Origin: Roseobacter denitrificans OCh 114
GTDB lineage: Bacteria; Pseudomonadota; Alphaproteobacteria; Rhodobacterales; Rhodobacteraceae
Direction: 5' to 3'
Assembly: GCF_000014045.1 (NCBI RefSeq)
Contig: NC_008209.1
Coordinates: forward strand, 3,123,001-3,187,000
Length of the DNA: 64,000 nt
The notes under the pieces: model-generated
Databases searched by the model: none
What the model saw: the letters and a program-made list of their open reading frames with translations, nothing else
Told to the model about the DNA's origin: nothing
Shown here: piece after piece, positions 1 to 6,855 of the stretch
Position numbering within the stretch: the first letter of the stretch is position 1
Layout of the letters: each line of letters opens with the position of its first letter
Made by a program: the position numbers and the translations under genes

Positions 1-1
1 G

Positions 2-496
2 TACATGATCACCGAGGCGATCACCCTGCCCCCGTTGACGCTCTCCGTTGCTGAGATGGAAGCGCTGAACCTCGGCATCGCCATCGTCGGCGAAGCGGCT
101 GATCCGGACCTTAAGGCGGCCGCATTGAGCCTTGGGGCAAAAATTGACGCAGTATCCCCAAGCCGCGTTATCGCACAGGCCGATGAATGGAAATTTGCCG
201 TCTACCCATTTGCCGATGCGACCCGCGCATTTGCGCATATGCCGACCTTGCGCGCCGCGATCAAGGCCCGCCAAAAGGTCGAATTGAATTACCAATCAAA
301 GCGAAATGAGCGCACCTGTCGGATCGTACGCCCGCTGCATATGGAATATTGGGGGCGCATCTGGACGTTGACCGCGTGGTGCGAACTCAAGCAAGCATTT
401 CGCGTCTTTCGCGTCGATCTGATCGAGACCGCGCAGGCCTTGCCCGAACTATTTGTCGATGAGCCCGGCAAGACACTGGCGGATTACACGCCTTAA
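2..496 (+). CDS. WYL-domain transcriptional regulator, 3' part (truncated by window edge)
   Basis: The reading frame is open to the first bases of the window, so the 5' part is missing; the ATG at 5 is probably internal. What remains (about 163 residues) matches the effector-sensing half of YafY/DeoR-like WYL regulators: residues about 88-150 hold the Sm-like WYL core, including LNYQSKRNER and the segment WTLTAWCELK followed by FRVFRVDLI. Here the name motif reads WTL rather than WYL. Family members have an N-terminal winged HTH that binds DNA, which would lie upstream of the window. The target genes cannot be told from this fragment. Confidence is good for the domain and low for the role. 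Confidence 0.8.
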   Translation, partial: YMITEAITLPPLTLSVAEMEALNLGIAIVGEAADPDLKAAALSLGAKIDAVSPSRVIAQADEWKFAVYPFADATRAFAHMPTLRAAIKARQKVELNYQSKRNERTCRIVRPLHMEYWGRIWTLTAWCELKQAFRVFRVDLIETAQALPELFVDEPGKTLADYTP

Positions 497-549
497 CCGC
501 CGCGGGTTTGTTCAGGAACCCGTGCGCCCTGTCGCCGCCGGTTGTTTGC

Positions 550-909
550 TCAGCTTTTAAGCGTCCATCCGGTTTGGGGCGGCAGGAATGCCTCAACACT
601 GGCCTGTGCCACCACGATGGGGTCACCGTTCACGGTTTCGACGTTCAACCCGCCCTTCACCACGCGCACCGATGCCCGCCCGCGCGGCAGTGTCTCTGCA
701 AGCGCCTGCGCATCCACCGCATCCGGGTCCTGAACCCCAACCGTCACCTGAACGCGCATGACCTCATGGCTCAGCCCCAGCACGCCGAAAAGAGGGATCG
801 AGGAATGCCGAAACGCGTCTTCAATCGCGCGTTTGGCGGCCTTGGTATAGTCCTGACCGTGCAGATCGTTTCCCATGCCCATTTCGATGATCATGCGTTG
901 TTCAGTCAT
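550..909 (-). CDS. Lin0512 family protein (copy 2 of a tandem pair)
   Basis: A 119-residue protein of unknown function. It opens with MTEQRMIIEMGMGNDLHGQD, matching the start of the Lin0512 family (IIEMGxGxDLHGQDYTKAAxRAxxDA). I chose the ATG at 909 because it overlaps the stop of the preceding gene by 8 bases and puts the conserved IIEMGMG at the N-terminus; an upstream in-frame start at 933 would add unrelated residues. No signal peptide or membrane segment is seen. It follows a paralogue and an ABC ATPase on the same strand, so it is probably cotranscribed with them. Biochemical function is unknown for the family as far as I know. Confidence 0.78.
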   Translation of the reverse strand: MTEQRMIIEMGMGNDLHGQDYTKAAKRAIEDAFRHSSIPLFGVLGLSHEVMRVQVTVGVQDPDAVDAQALAETLPRGRASVRVVKGGLNVETVNGDPIVVAQASVEAFLPPQTGWTLKS

Positions 910-1255
910 TGATCCGCTCCATGTCAAAACCAACGGTCAACGCCACATTCGCCATGATCGTCGGATGCCCATCGCCATCCGGGCGCGGAATATCGAGGCC
1001 GCCCTGTTGCACGCGCACCTCCGCCTGACCATAGGGAAATACCTTGAGCACTTCGGCAACATCGACTTTCTCGGGGGCCTGAACCCCCACATCAACGAGA
1101 ATGCGCATATCGGTTTTTTCAAACCCGAACAGTTCGGCCAGATTGATGGAGTTGTGCCAAAGCGCATCCTTGACGCCCCGCACAGCCGCTTGTGTGTAGT
1201 CTCCGCGCCGCAGCGAGGTGCCCATGCCAAATTCAACCAACAGTTTTTGCATCAT
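902..1255 (-). CDS. Lin0512 family protein (copy 1 of a tandem pair)
   Basis: A 117-residue protein related to its downstream neighbour. It opens with MMQKLLVEFGMGTSLRRGDY and shares with it the pattern GDYTxAAxRxxxDA, a central RxxVxVGVQxPxxVD block and a VxxGGLxI segment. The start is placed at 1255 because that ATG overlaps the stop of the ABC ATPase gene as ATGA, a mark of translational coupling; a longer in-frame ORF starts at 1321 but would lie inside the ATPase. The lower match to the family consensus (LLVEF for IIEM, LRRGD for LHGQD) suggests the two copies have diverged, perhaps to form a hetero-oligomer (inference). Confidence 0.75.
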   Translation of the reverse strand: MMQKLLVEFGMGTSLRRGDYTQAAVRGVKDALWHNSINLAELFGFEKTDMRILVDVGVQAPEKVDVAEVLKVFPYGQAEVRVQQGGLDIPRPDGDGHPTIMANVALTVGFDMERIND

Positions 1256-2358
1256 ATCCCCTTGTCTGTCCGTTCCGAGACCGGAAAGATGAAACACCGG
1301 TCCCGCCGTATTGTCAGCCACATCACCGTATCGGGTTTGGGCAGAAACACGTTCGGGACGGTGGATTTCAGAACCGACCCGTCATGATCCAGCCGGAACT
1401 CAACAAGGCTTTCGTTGCCCATGAAGCGCGCTCTTTCAACCAGCGCGCGCACGGCGGTGCCATCACTGGCCGTCGGTTTGGGCCCTTGTCCCGCGCGATC
1501 AAAATCAATGCGCAGATGCTGCGGGCGAAACACGATGTCAACGGGCGTGCCATCGGGCACACCGGGAGCCAGAAAGCTGCCAAAAGGGGTATGCGCCAAA
1601 GCGCCGTTGACCTCAGCCGAAATGACATTCGCATCAGAAAAGAACGACACGGCAGCCCGGTCCATGGGGCGCGTATAGACGTTATAGGGTGCGCCCTGCT
1701 GGACGATCCGCCCATCGCGCATGAGGGCGATTTCATCAGCCATGCGCATGGCCTCTTCGGGTTCATGCGTGACCAGCAAAACAGCGGTATCCTGTTCCTT
1801 GAGGATCGTCAGCGTTTCATCGCGGATGCCGTCGCGCAACCGGTTATCAAGACCGGAAAACGGCTCATCCATCAGCATGATTTTCGGTTTCGGCGCCAGC
1901 GCGCGCGCGAGCGCGACCCGTTGCTGTTCCCCGCCCGACAGCTGATGCGGAAAACCATCGATGAAACGCTTCAGGTCCACACGCTCCAGCAGTTCCTCGA
2001 TCCGGGCACGCTTTTCGGCTTTGCTTGCGGACTTCAGACCAAATCCCACGTTGTCGGCGACACTCAGATGTGGGAACAGGGCAAAATCCTGAAACATCAA
2101 TCCGATTTCGCGCCGCTCCGGCGGGATACGATGCACGGTGTCGCAAATCAGTTTGCCATCCACATAGATTTCGCCGCTATCCTGCATCTCGACACCCGCG
2201 ATCACACGCAGGGTTGTGGACTTTCCGCAGCCCGACGGCCCCAAAAGACAGGTCACCTGGCCCCGGTTGATGCGCAGTGACACGTTGTCTACAACCCGGC
2301 GACCATCAAACGCACAGCAAATGTTCTTTATTTCCAGCCGGGGCGCATCAGTCGTCAC
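1252..2358 (-). CDS. ABC transporter ATP-binding protein, FbpC-like (iron/spermidine-type MOI family)
   Basis: A complete nucleotide-binding subunit of about 368 residues: Walker A GPSGCGKST, Q-loop MFQDFALFPH, signature LSGGEQQRVAL, Walker B IMLMDEP, switch H in VLLVTHEPEEA, then a C-terminal TOBE-like region. The best family match is to ferric-iron importers of the FbpC type, but spermidine or thiosulfate-type members look similar. I prefer the GTG at 2358 because GGAG lies 6 bases upstream; an ATG at 2388 is in frame but has no visible ribosome site. No permease or binding protein is next to it; it is followed by two overlapping Lin0512 genes, so it may act with unlinked partners or in something other than import. 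Confidence 0.82.
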   Translation of the reverse strand: MTTDAPRLEIKNICCAFDGRRVVDNVSLRINRGQVTCLLGPSGCGKSTTLRVIAGVEMQDSGEIYVDGKLICDTVHRIPPERREIGLMFQDFALFPHLSVADNVGFGLKSASKAEKRARIEELLERVDLKRFIDGFPHQLSGGEQQRVALARALAPKPKIMLMDEPFSGLDNRLRDGIRDETLTILKEQDTAVLLVTHEPEEAMRMADEIALMRDGRIVQQGAPYNVYTRPMDRAAVSFFSDANVISAEVNGALAHTPFGSFLAPGVPDGTPVDIVFRPQHLRIDFDRAGQGPKPTASDGTAVRALVERARFMGNESLVEFRLDHDGSVLKSTVPNVFLPKPDTVMWLTIRRDRCFIFPVSERTDKGI

Positions 2359-2488
2359 ACATTTCTCCGGATATCTGATAGAATTCATCGGAATAGCAGC
2401 TATCAGCCCTGCCGCGCGCCCGCAAGCACCGACAGCGCCCGGTCTTGAATACGCAGCACGTCGATCCGGTCAGGGCCGCTGCCGCTTC

Positions 2489-3268
2489 TTAAATCGTTGC
2501 GTTCGTGGCACCGCCATCCAGCAGAATGTTCTGCCCGACAATGAACCCCGCGTGCTGCGAACATAAAAACGCACAGGTCGCGCCAAACTCCTCGGCTGTC
2601 CCGTAGCGGCGGGCGGGAATGGTCGCGGTCCGTCTTGCGCGGGCCTCTTCCATCGTGATGCCCTCGCGCTCCATCACGCCGCCATCAAGGGCGGTGGCGC
2701 GGTCCGTGTCGTGGATGCCCGGCAATAGATTATTCATGATCACCCCTTTTTCAGCGACCTGACGGCTTGTGCCCGCCACATAGCCGGTCAGACCGGTGCG
2801 CGCTGCATTGCTCAGGCCCAACTGGGGAATGGGTGCCTTGACGGATTGCGACGTGATGTTCACCACCCGGCCCCAGCCACGCGCCATCATGGCCGGCACC
2901 AGCTGCTTGATCATCGCAATCGGGGCCAGCATGTTGGCATCCAGCGCCTTGATGAAATCATCGCGGTCCCAATCCTGCCAGAGGCCCGGCGGTGGGCCAC
3001 CGGCGTTGTTGACCAGAATGTCGACTGCGCCGGCTGCCGCAATGACCCTGGCGCGCCCCGCATCACTAGTGATGTCCGCCGCCACGGTCGTGACGCTGAC
3101 GTCGAATTCCGCTCTGATGGCTGTTGCCGCCGCCTCCAGCGCGTCTGCGCCACGGGCGTTCATGACCACATCCACGCCAGCGCCGGCAAGCGCGCGCGCA
3201 CAGCCCAGCCCCAACCCCTTCGATGACGCGCAAATGACGGCGCGCTTGCCTTTGATTCCCAAATCCAT
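2489..3268 (-). CDS. SDR family protein with non-canonical active site
   Basis: A 259-residue short-chain dehydrogenase/reductase fold protein. The nucleotide loop reads CASSKGLGLG instead of TGxxxGxG, followed by a clear NNAG (VNNAGGPPPG) and an ITS segment carrying the catalytic-type Ser. At the place of the YxxxK pair the sequence is LGLSNAARTG, so both Tyr and Lys appear replaced. Such divergent SDRs form a known beta-ketoacyl-reductase-like subgroup, so the protein is probably intact but with altered or no oxidoreductase chemistry. The ATG follows AAGGGAAC. It is divergent from prfC. Substrate unknown. Confidence 0.82.
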   Translation of the reverse strand: MDLGIKGKRAVICASSKGLGLGCARALAGAGVDVVMNARGADALEAAATAIRAEFDVSVTTVAADITSDAGRARVIAAAGAVDILVNNAGGPPPGLWQDWDRDDFIKALDANMLAPIAMIKQLVPAMMARGWGRVVNITSQSVKAPIPQLGLSNAARTGLTGYVAGTSRQVAEKGVIMNNLLPGIHDTDRATALDGGVMEREGITMEEARARRTATIPARRYGTAEEFGATCAFLCSQHAGFIVGQNILLDGGATNATI

Positions 3269-3351
3269 GATCTGTTCCCTTTTGCTAGCCTTTGCGTAGC
3301 ATCAAAAACGCATGCTGCACCAGCAGACAAGCGACATATACCGCTGCTCTC

Positions 3352-3380
3352 TTGCTTTGCCTCATTGCAGCGCCTATAGC
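3352..3380 (+). promoter_or_regulatory. Possible sigma-70 promoter for prfC
   Basis: TTGCTT (3352-3357) and TATAGC (3375-3380) are separated by 17 bases, each matching four of six consensus bases. The prfC ATG is only seven bases after the -10 box, so if real the transcript would be leaderless or nearly so. This is a pattern match only. Confidence 0.28.
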
Positions 3381-3387
3381 CGCAGGC

Positions 3388-4995
3388 ATGCTCGATACAC
3401 CAAAAAACCGCGCGGATTTACCGCCCGAAATCGCCCGGCGGCGCACCTTTGCGATCATAAGCCACCCTGATGCCGGCAAGACCACATTGACCGAAAAATT
3501 CCTGCTCTTTGGCGGGGCCATCCAGATGGCCGGTCAGGTGCGCGCCAAAGGCGAAGCACGCCGCACGCGCTCCGACTTCATGGCGATGGAAAAGGACCGC
3601 GGCATCTCTGTCTCCGCCTCCGCCATGTCATTCGACTTCAAGGAGTTCCGGTTCAACCTCGTCGATACGCCCGGCCACAGCGATTTTTCCGAGGATACCT
3701 ACCGTACACTGACGGCCGTGGATGCAGCGGTGATGGTGATTGACGGGGCGAAAGGCGTGGAGAGCCAGACGCAGAAACTCTTTGAAGTCTGCCGTATGCG
3801 CGACCTGCCCATCTTGACATTTTGCAACAAAATGGACCGCGAAAGCCGGGATGTTTTCGAGATTATTGACGAAATTCAAGAAAACCTCGCCATTGACGTG
3901 ACCCCCGCCAGTTGGCCCATCGGGGTGGGGCGTGACTTCATCGGATGTTACGATATTCTGCGCGACCGCCTTGAATTGATGGACCGCGCCGACCGGAACC
4001 GCGTGGCCGAAAGTGTCGAGATCAATGGCTTGGATGACCCCAAACTGATCGAACTGGTCCCGGGTGAACTGCTTGAAAAACTGCGCGAAGATCTTGAGAT
4101 GGCGCGCGAACTTTTGCCGCCCCTCGACATTGCCGCGATGCACGAAGGGTCCCTGACACCGATCTGGTTCGGCTCGGCCATCAATTCATTTGGCGTCAAG
4201 GAATTGATGGATGGCATCGCCCAATATGGCCCGCAACCACAGATCCAATCCGCCGAGCCACGCCAGATTCTGCCCGAGGAAAAGAAAGTATCCGGCTTTG
4301 TATTCAAGGTGCAGGCCAACATGGATCCAAAGCACCGCGACCGCGTTGCATTCGTGCGCATCGCATCAGGCCATTTCAATCGGGGCATGAAACTGACCCA
4401 CGTGCGTCTGAAAAAGCCGATGGCGATTTCCAACCCCGTCATGTTTCTCGCGTCTGACCGCGAGTTGGCCGAAGAGGCATGGGCAGGCGATATCATCGGC
4501 ATCCCGAACCATGGCCAGTTGCGCATCGGCGATACGTTGACCGAAGGCGAAGCGATCCGGGTCACGGGCATCCCCTCCTTTGCGCCGGAACTTTTGCAAA
4601 CCGCACGCGCCGGTGATCCACTCAAGGCGAAACATCTGGAAAAAGCGCTGATGCAATTCGCCGAAGAGGGTGCTGCCAAGGTCTTCAAACCCGCCATCGG
4701 ATCGGGATTTGTGGTGGGCGTCGTCGGACAGTTGCAATTTGAAGTGTTGGCCAGCCGCATTGAACTGGAATACGGCCTGCCTGTGCGGTTCGAGGCGTCG
4801 CAATTCACCTCGGCGCGCTGGGTCAGTGGCGACAAACAGGCGGTGGACAAATTCACCGAAAGCAACAAGCAGCATATCGCGACAGATCACGACGGCGATA
4901 CGGTATACCTCACCAGACTGCAGTGGGACATCGACCGGGTGGAGCGGGACCATCCACAGGTGAAGCTAACCGCGACCAAGGAAATGATGGTTTAG
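3388..4995 (+). CDS. prfC: Peptide chain release factor 3
   Basis: A 535-residue translational GTPase that recycles RF1/RF2 from the ribosome after peptide release. G1 is HPDAGKTTLTEK, G3 is DTPGHSDFSEDTYRTL and G4 is NKMDRE, followed by the RF3-type domain II and a C-terminal domain ending in VKLTATKEMMV. RF3 proteins usually have about 530 residues, which supports the start MLDTPKNR at 3388 rather than the in-frame ATG at 3292 whose 32 extra residues resemble no RF3. It stands alone, with the SDR gene divergent upstream and a helicase gene 240 bases downstream. Confidence 0.96.
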   Translation: MLDTPKNRADLPPEIARRRTFAIISHPDAGKTTLTEKFLLFGGAIQMAGQVRAKGEARRTRSDFMAMEKDRGISVSASAMSFDFKEFRFNLVDTPGHSDFSEDTYRTLTAVDAAVMVIDGAKGVESQTQKLFEVCRMRDLPILTFCNKMDRESRDVFEIIDEIQENLAIDVTPASWPIGVGRDFIGCYDILRDRLELMDRADRNRVAESVEINGLDDPKLIELVPGELLEKLREDLEMARELLPPLDIAAMHEGSLTPIWFGSAINSFGVKELMDGIAQYGPQPQIQSAEPRQILPEEKKVSGFVFKVQANMDPKHRDRVAFVRIASGHFNRGMKLTHVRLKKPMAISNPVMFLASDRELAEEAWAGDIIGIPNHGQLRIGDTLTEGEAIRVTGIPSFAPELLQTARAGDPLKAKHLEKALMQFAEEGAAKVFKPAIGSGFVVGVVGQLQFEVLASRIELEYGLPVRFEASQFTSARWVSGDKQAVDKFTESNKQHIATDHDGDTVYLTRLQWDIDRVERDHPQVKLTATKEMMV

Positions 4996-5235
4996 GCGAT
5001 TTCGCGCCAATCTGGCGGGCAAACATCTACCCACGCGGGAACTTTCGCAAGATGTGAAGCCAAAGCGCATCGCCAAGCGCGCAAAGCCGACCTGTTCTGC
5101 GTCAACTGTTTGACCAATTGCCGATGAGTTGGTAAGCACGCACAGCATGTCGCGGCAGAGCCGCCGTTTTGGGCCATGCGGGCCGATGTGAGAGCTGCCG
5201 CGGGCCAAGAATGTGTCCGCAAATTACGGATACAT
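4996..5235 (+). other. Intergenic leader between prfC and the DEAD-box helicase
   Basis: 240 bases without a convincing ORF. It contains several short inverted repeats, for example GCGGC-aga-GCCGC near 5153-5165, CGCCA-atc-TGGCG near 5027-5035 and CCG-caaatta-CGG near 5218-5230. A long structured leader would fit an RNA-helicase gene regulated post-transcriptionally, but nothing here proves that. Confidence 0.3.
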
Positions 5236-6693
5236 ATGATAAAATTCTCTGAGTTGAACCTCAATCCTAAAGTATTGAAGGCAATTGACGAAGCCGGGTA
5301 CGAGACCCCCACCCCGATCCAAGCTGGTGCCATCCCTCCCGCCCTCGCAGGGCGGGACGTTCTGGGCATTGCGCAAACCGGGACCGGGAAAACCGCCAGT
5401 TTCACGCTGCCGATGATTACCCTTTTGGCGCGTGGACGCGCCCGGGCCCGGATGCCGCGCAGTCTTGTGCTGTGCCCGACGCGTGAACTCGCAGCACAAG
5501 TTGCCGAGAACTTCGACACGTACACGAAACACCTGAAACTGACCAAGGCGCTGCTGATTGGCGGCGTGTCGTTCAAGGAACAGGACAAGCTGATCGACAA
5601 GGGTGTCGATGTTCTGATTGCGACACCGGGACGGTTGCTGGACCATTTCGAACGCGGCAAACTGCTGCTGACCGGCGTGCAGATCATGGTGGTGGACGAA
5701 GCGGACAGAATGCTCGATATGGGATTCATTCCTGACATCGAACGCATCTTCAGCCTGACGCCCTTTACCCGCCAGACGCTGTTCTTTTCGGCCACCATGG
5801 CTCCGGAAATTGAGCGGATCACGAACACCTTCCTGTCCGCACCCGAACGCATCGAGGTCGCGCGTCAGGCAACGACCAGCGAGACCATCGAGCAGGGTGT
5901 GCTGATGTTCAAGGCCTCGCGCAAGGACCGGGAAGGCACGGAAAAGCGCAAGGTGCTGCGTGCCCTGATTGATGCCGAAGGTGAAAAATGCACCAATGCC
6001 ATCGTCTTTTGCAACCGCAAGACTGACGTGGACATCGTTGCCAAGTCACTGAAAAAATACAACTATGACGCAGCCCCTATTCACGGTGATCTGGATCAGA
6101 GCCAGCGGACACGCACGCTTGACGGGTTTCGCGATGGCTCGTTGAAATTCCTGATCGCTTCTGATGTGGCGGCGCGCGGCCTTGACGTGCCTGCGGTGAG
6201 CCATGTCTTCAATTTTGATGTGCCCGGCCATGCCGAGGACTATGTCCACCGCATTGGCCGGACGGGTCGTGCGGGGCGGGACGGCAAGGCGATCATGATC
6301 TGCGTGCCGCGCGACGAGCGCAACCTTGAAGATATCGAGCGCCTTGTGCAGCGCGAAATTCCGCGGCTGGACAATCCACTGGGCACCAAGGAAGCGCCGA
6401 AGGAGAAAGCGCCGGACGGTGAGGCCGCCGCGTCGGAAAAGCCGAAACGGACCCGGACACGTGCACCGCGCAAAAGCGACAAACCGCAGGAAACAGAGGC
6501 CGAAAAAACGCCCGAAGAACCCACGGTGGACGCCACACCTGCGCAGGAGCCCGCACAAAAACCTGCCCGCTCCCGGGGCGGTCGCAACCGCAACGCCAAC
6601 ACGGGCAAGGATCGCGGGCCGGGTGTCATCGGACTGGGCGATCACACGCCGGAGTTCATCGGGCTCAGCTTCAAAGATCGGATCGGCGGCTGA
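5236..6693 (+). CDS. DEAD/DEAH-box RNA helicase, RhlE type
   Basis: A 485-residue ATP-dependent RNA helicase with all core motifs in order: Q motif (PTPIQAGAIPPALAGRD), Walker A AQTGTGKT, PTRELAAQ, TPGRLLD, VVDEADRMLDMGF, SAT, then domain 2 with ARGLDVP and HRIGRTGRAGRDG. The last ~110 residues are a low-complexity tail rich in Lys, Arg, Pro, Ala and Glu that probably adds RNA affinity, as in other RhlE-like enzymes. The start is MIKFSELNLNPKVL at 5236, which places the Q-motif region normally; an upstream ATG at 5176 would add 20 unrelated residues. Likely roles are ribosome assembly, RNA decay or cold adaptation (family knowledge). The stop codon abuts repeat copy 1. Confidence 0.93.
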   Translation: MIKFSELNLNPKVLKAIDEAGYETPTPIQAGAIPPALAGRDVLGIAQTGTGKTASFTLPMITLLARGRARARMPRSLVLCPTRELAAQVAENFDTYTKHLKLTKALLIGGVSFKEQDKLIDKGVDVLIATPGRLLDHFERGKLLLTGVQIMVVDEADRMLDMGFIPDIERIFSLTPFTRQTLFFSATMAPEIERITNTFLSAPERIEVARQATTSETIEQGVLMFKASRKDREGTEKRKVLRALIDAEGEKCTNAIVFCNRKTDVDIVAKSLKKYNYDAAPIHGDLDQSQRTRTLDGFRDGSLKFLIASDVAARGLDVPAVSHVFNFDVPGHAEDYVHRIGRTGRAGRDGKAIMICVPRDERNLEDIERLVQREIPRLDNPLGTKEAPKEKAPDGEAAASEKPKRTRTRAPRKSDKPQETEAEKTPEEPTVDATPAQEPAQKPARSRGGRNRNANTGKDRGPGVIGLGDHTPEFIGLSFKDRIGG

Positions 6694-6796
6694 AGCGTCA
6701 TGCGAAAAACCTGAATCACGCAACGCTGCCTGAAATCATAGATTTCAACGCGTTACGTGATGTTTGATGGTTCAGGTATTTCGTCAGACGCTCTAA
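6694..6796 (+). repeat. Dispersed palindromic repeat, copy 1
   Basis: About 103 bases, starting immediately after the helicase stop codon. It matches the reverse complement of 59724-59826 with about seven differences (around 93% identity). It is a nested inverted repeat: outer arms AGCGTCATGCGAAAAACCTGA and TCAGGTATTTCGTCAGACGCT pair at about 17 of 21 positions; inner arms ATCACGCAACGC/GCGTTACGTGAT and TGAAATC/GATTTCA complete a nearly full-length hairpin. It codes for nothing on its own. It resembles REP/MITE-like elements; no clear target-site duplication is visible. Confidence 0.85.
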
Positions 6797-6818
6797 AAGC
6801 CATGCAACCAGAAAATTG

Positions 6819-6854
6819 CCGGGCCGCCCTATCAACGGGCGGTCCGGTTTTTTT
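6819..6854 (+). terminator. Rho-independent terminator after the helicase gene
   Basis: An 11-bp GC-rich stem (6819-6829 with 6837-6847, one G-U pair) is followed by seven T residues at 6848-6854. It lies between the convergent helicase and RNase J genes. On the minus strand the same hairpin is followed by CAATTTTC, so it may also stop the long minus-strand nuo-rnj transcript. Confidence 0.85.
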
Positions 6855-6855
6855 G

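Noticed and set aside
1192..2280. Plus-strand ORF of 362 codons opposite the ABC ATPase
   Set aside because: Mirror frame of a gene with all ATPase motifs; composition is typical of an antisense shadow.
3292..3387. Upstream in-frame start of prfC giving a hydrophobic leader resembling a signal peptide
   Set aside because: RF3 is cytoplasmic, and known family members start near MLDTPKNR; the leader is probably the untranslated or promoter region.
6326..6733. ORF sharing its C-terminal residues (SCEKPESRNAA) with a minus-strand ORF at 59786-60001
   Set aside because: The shared peptide comes only from reading both through the same DNA repeat; neither ORF is a gene.
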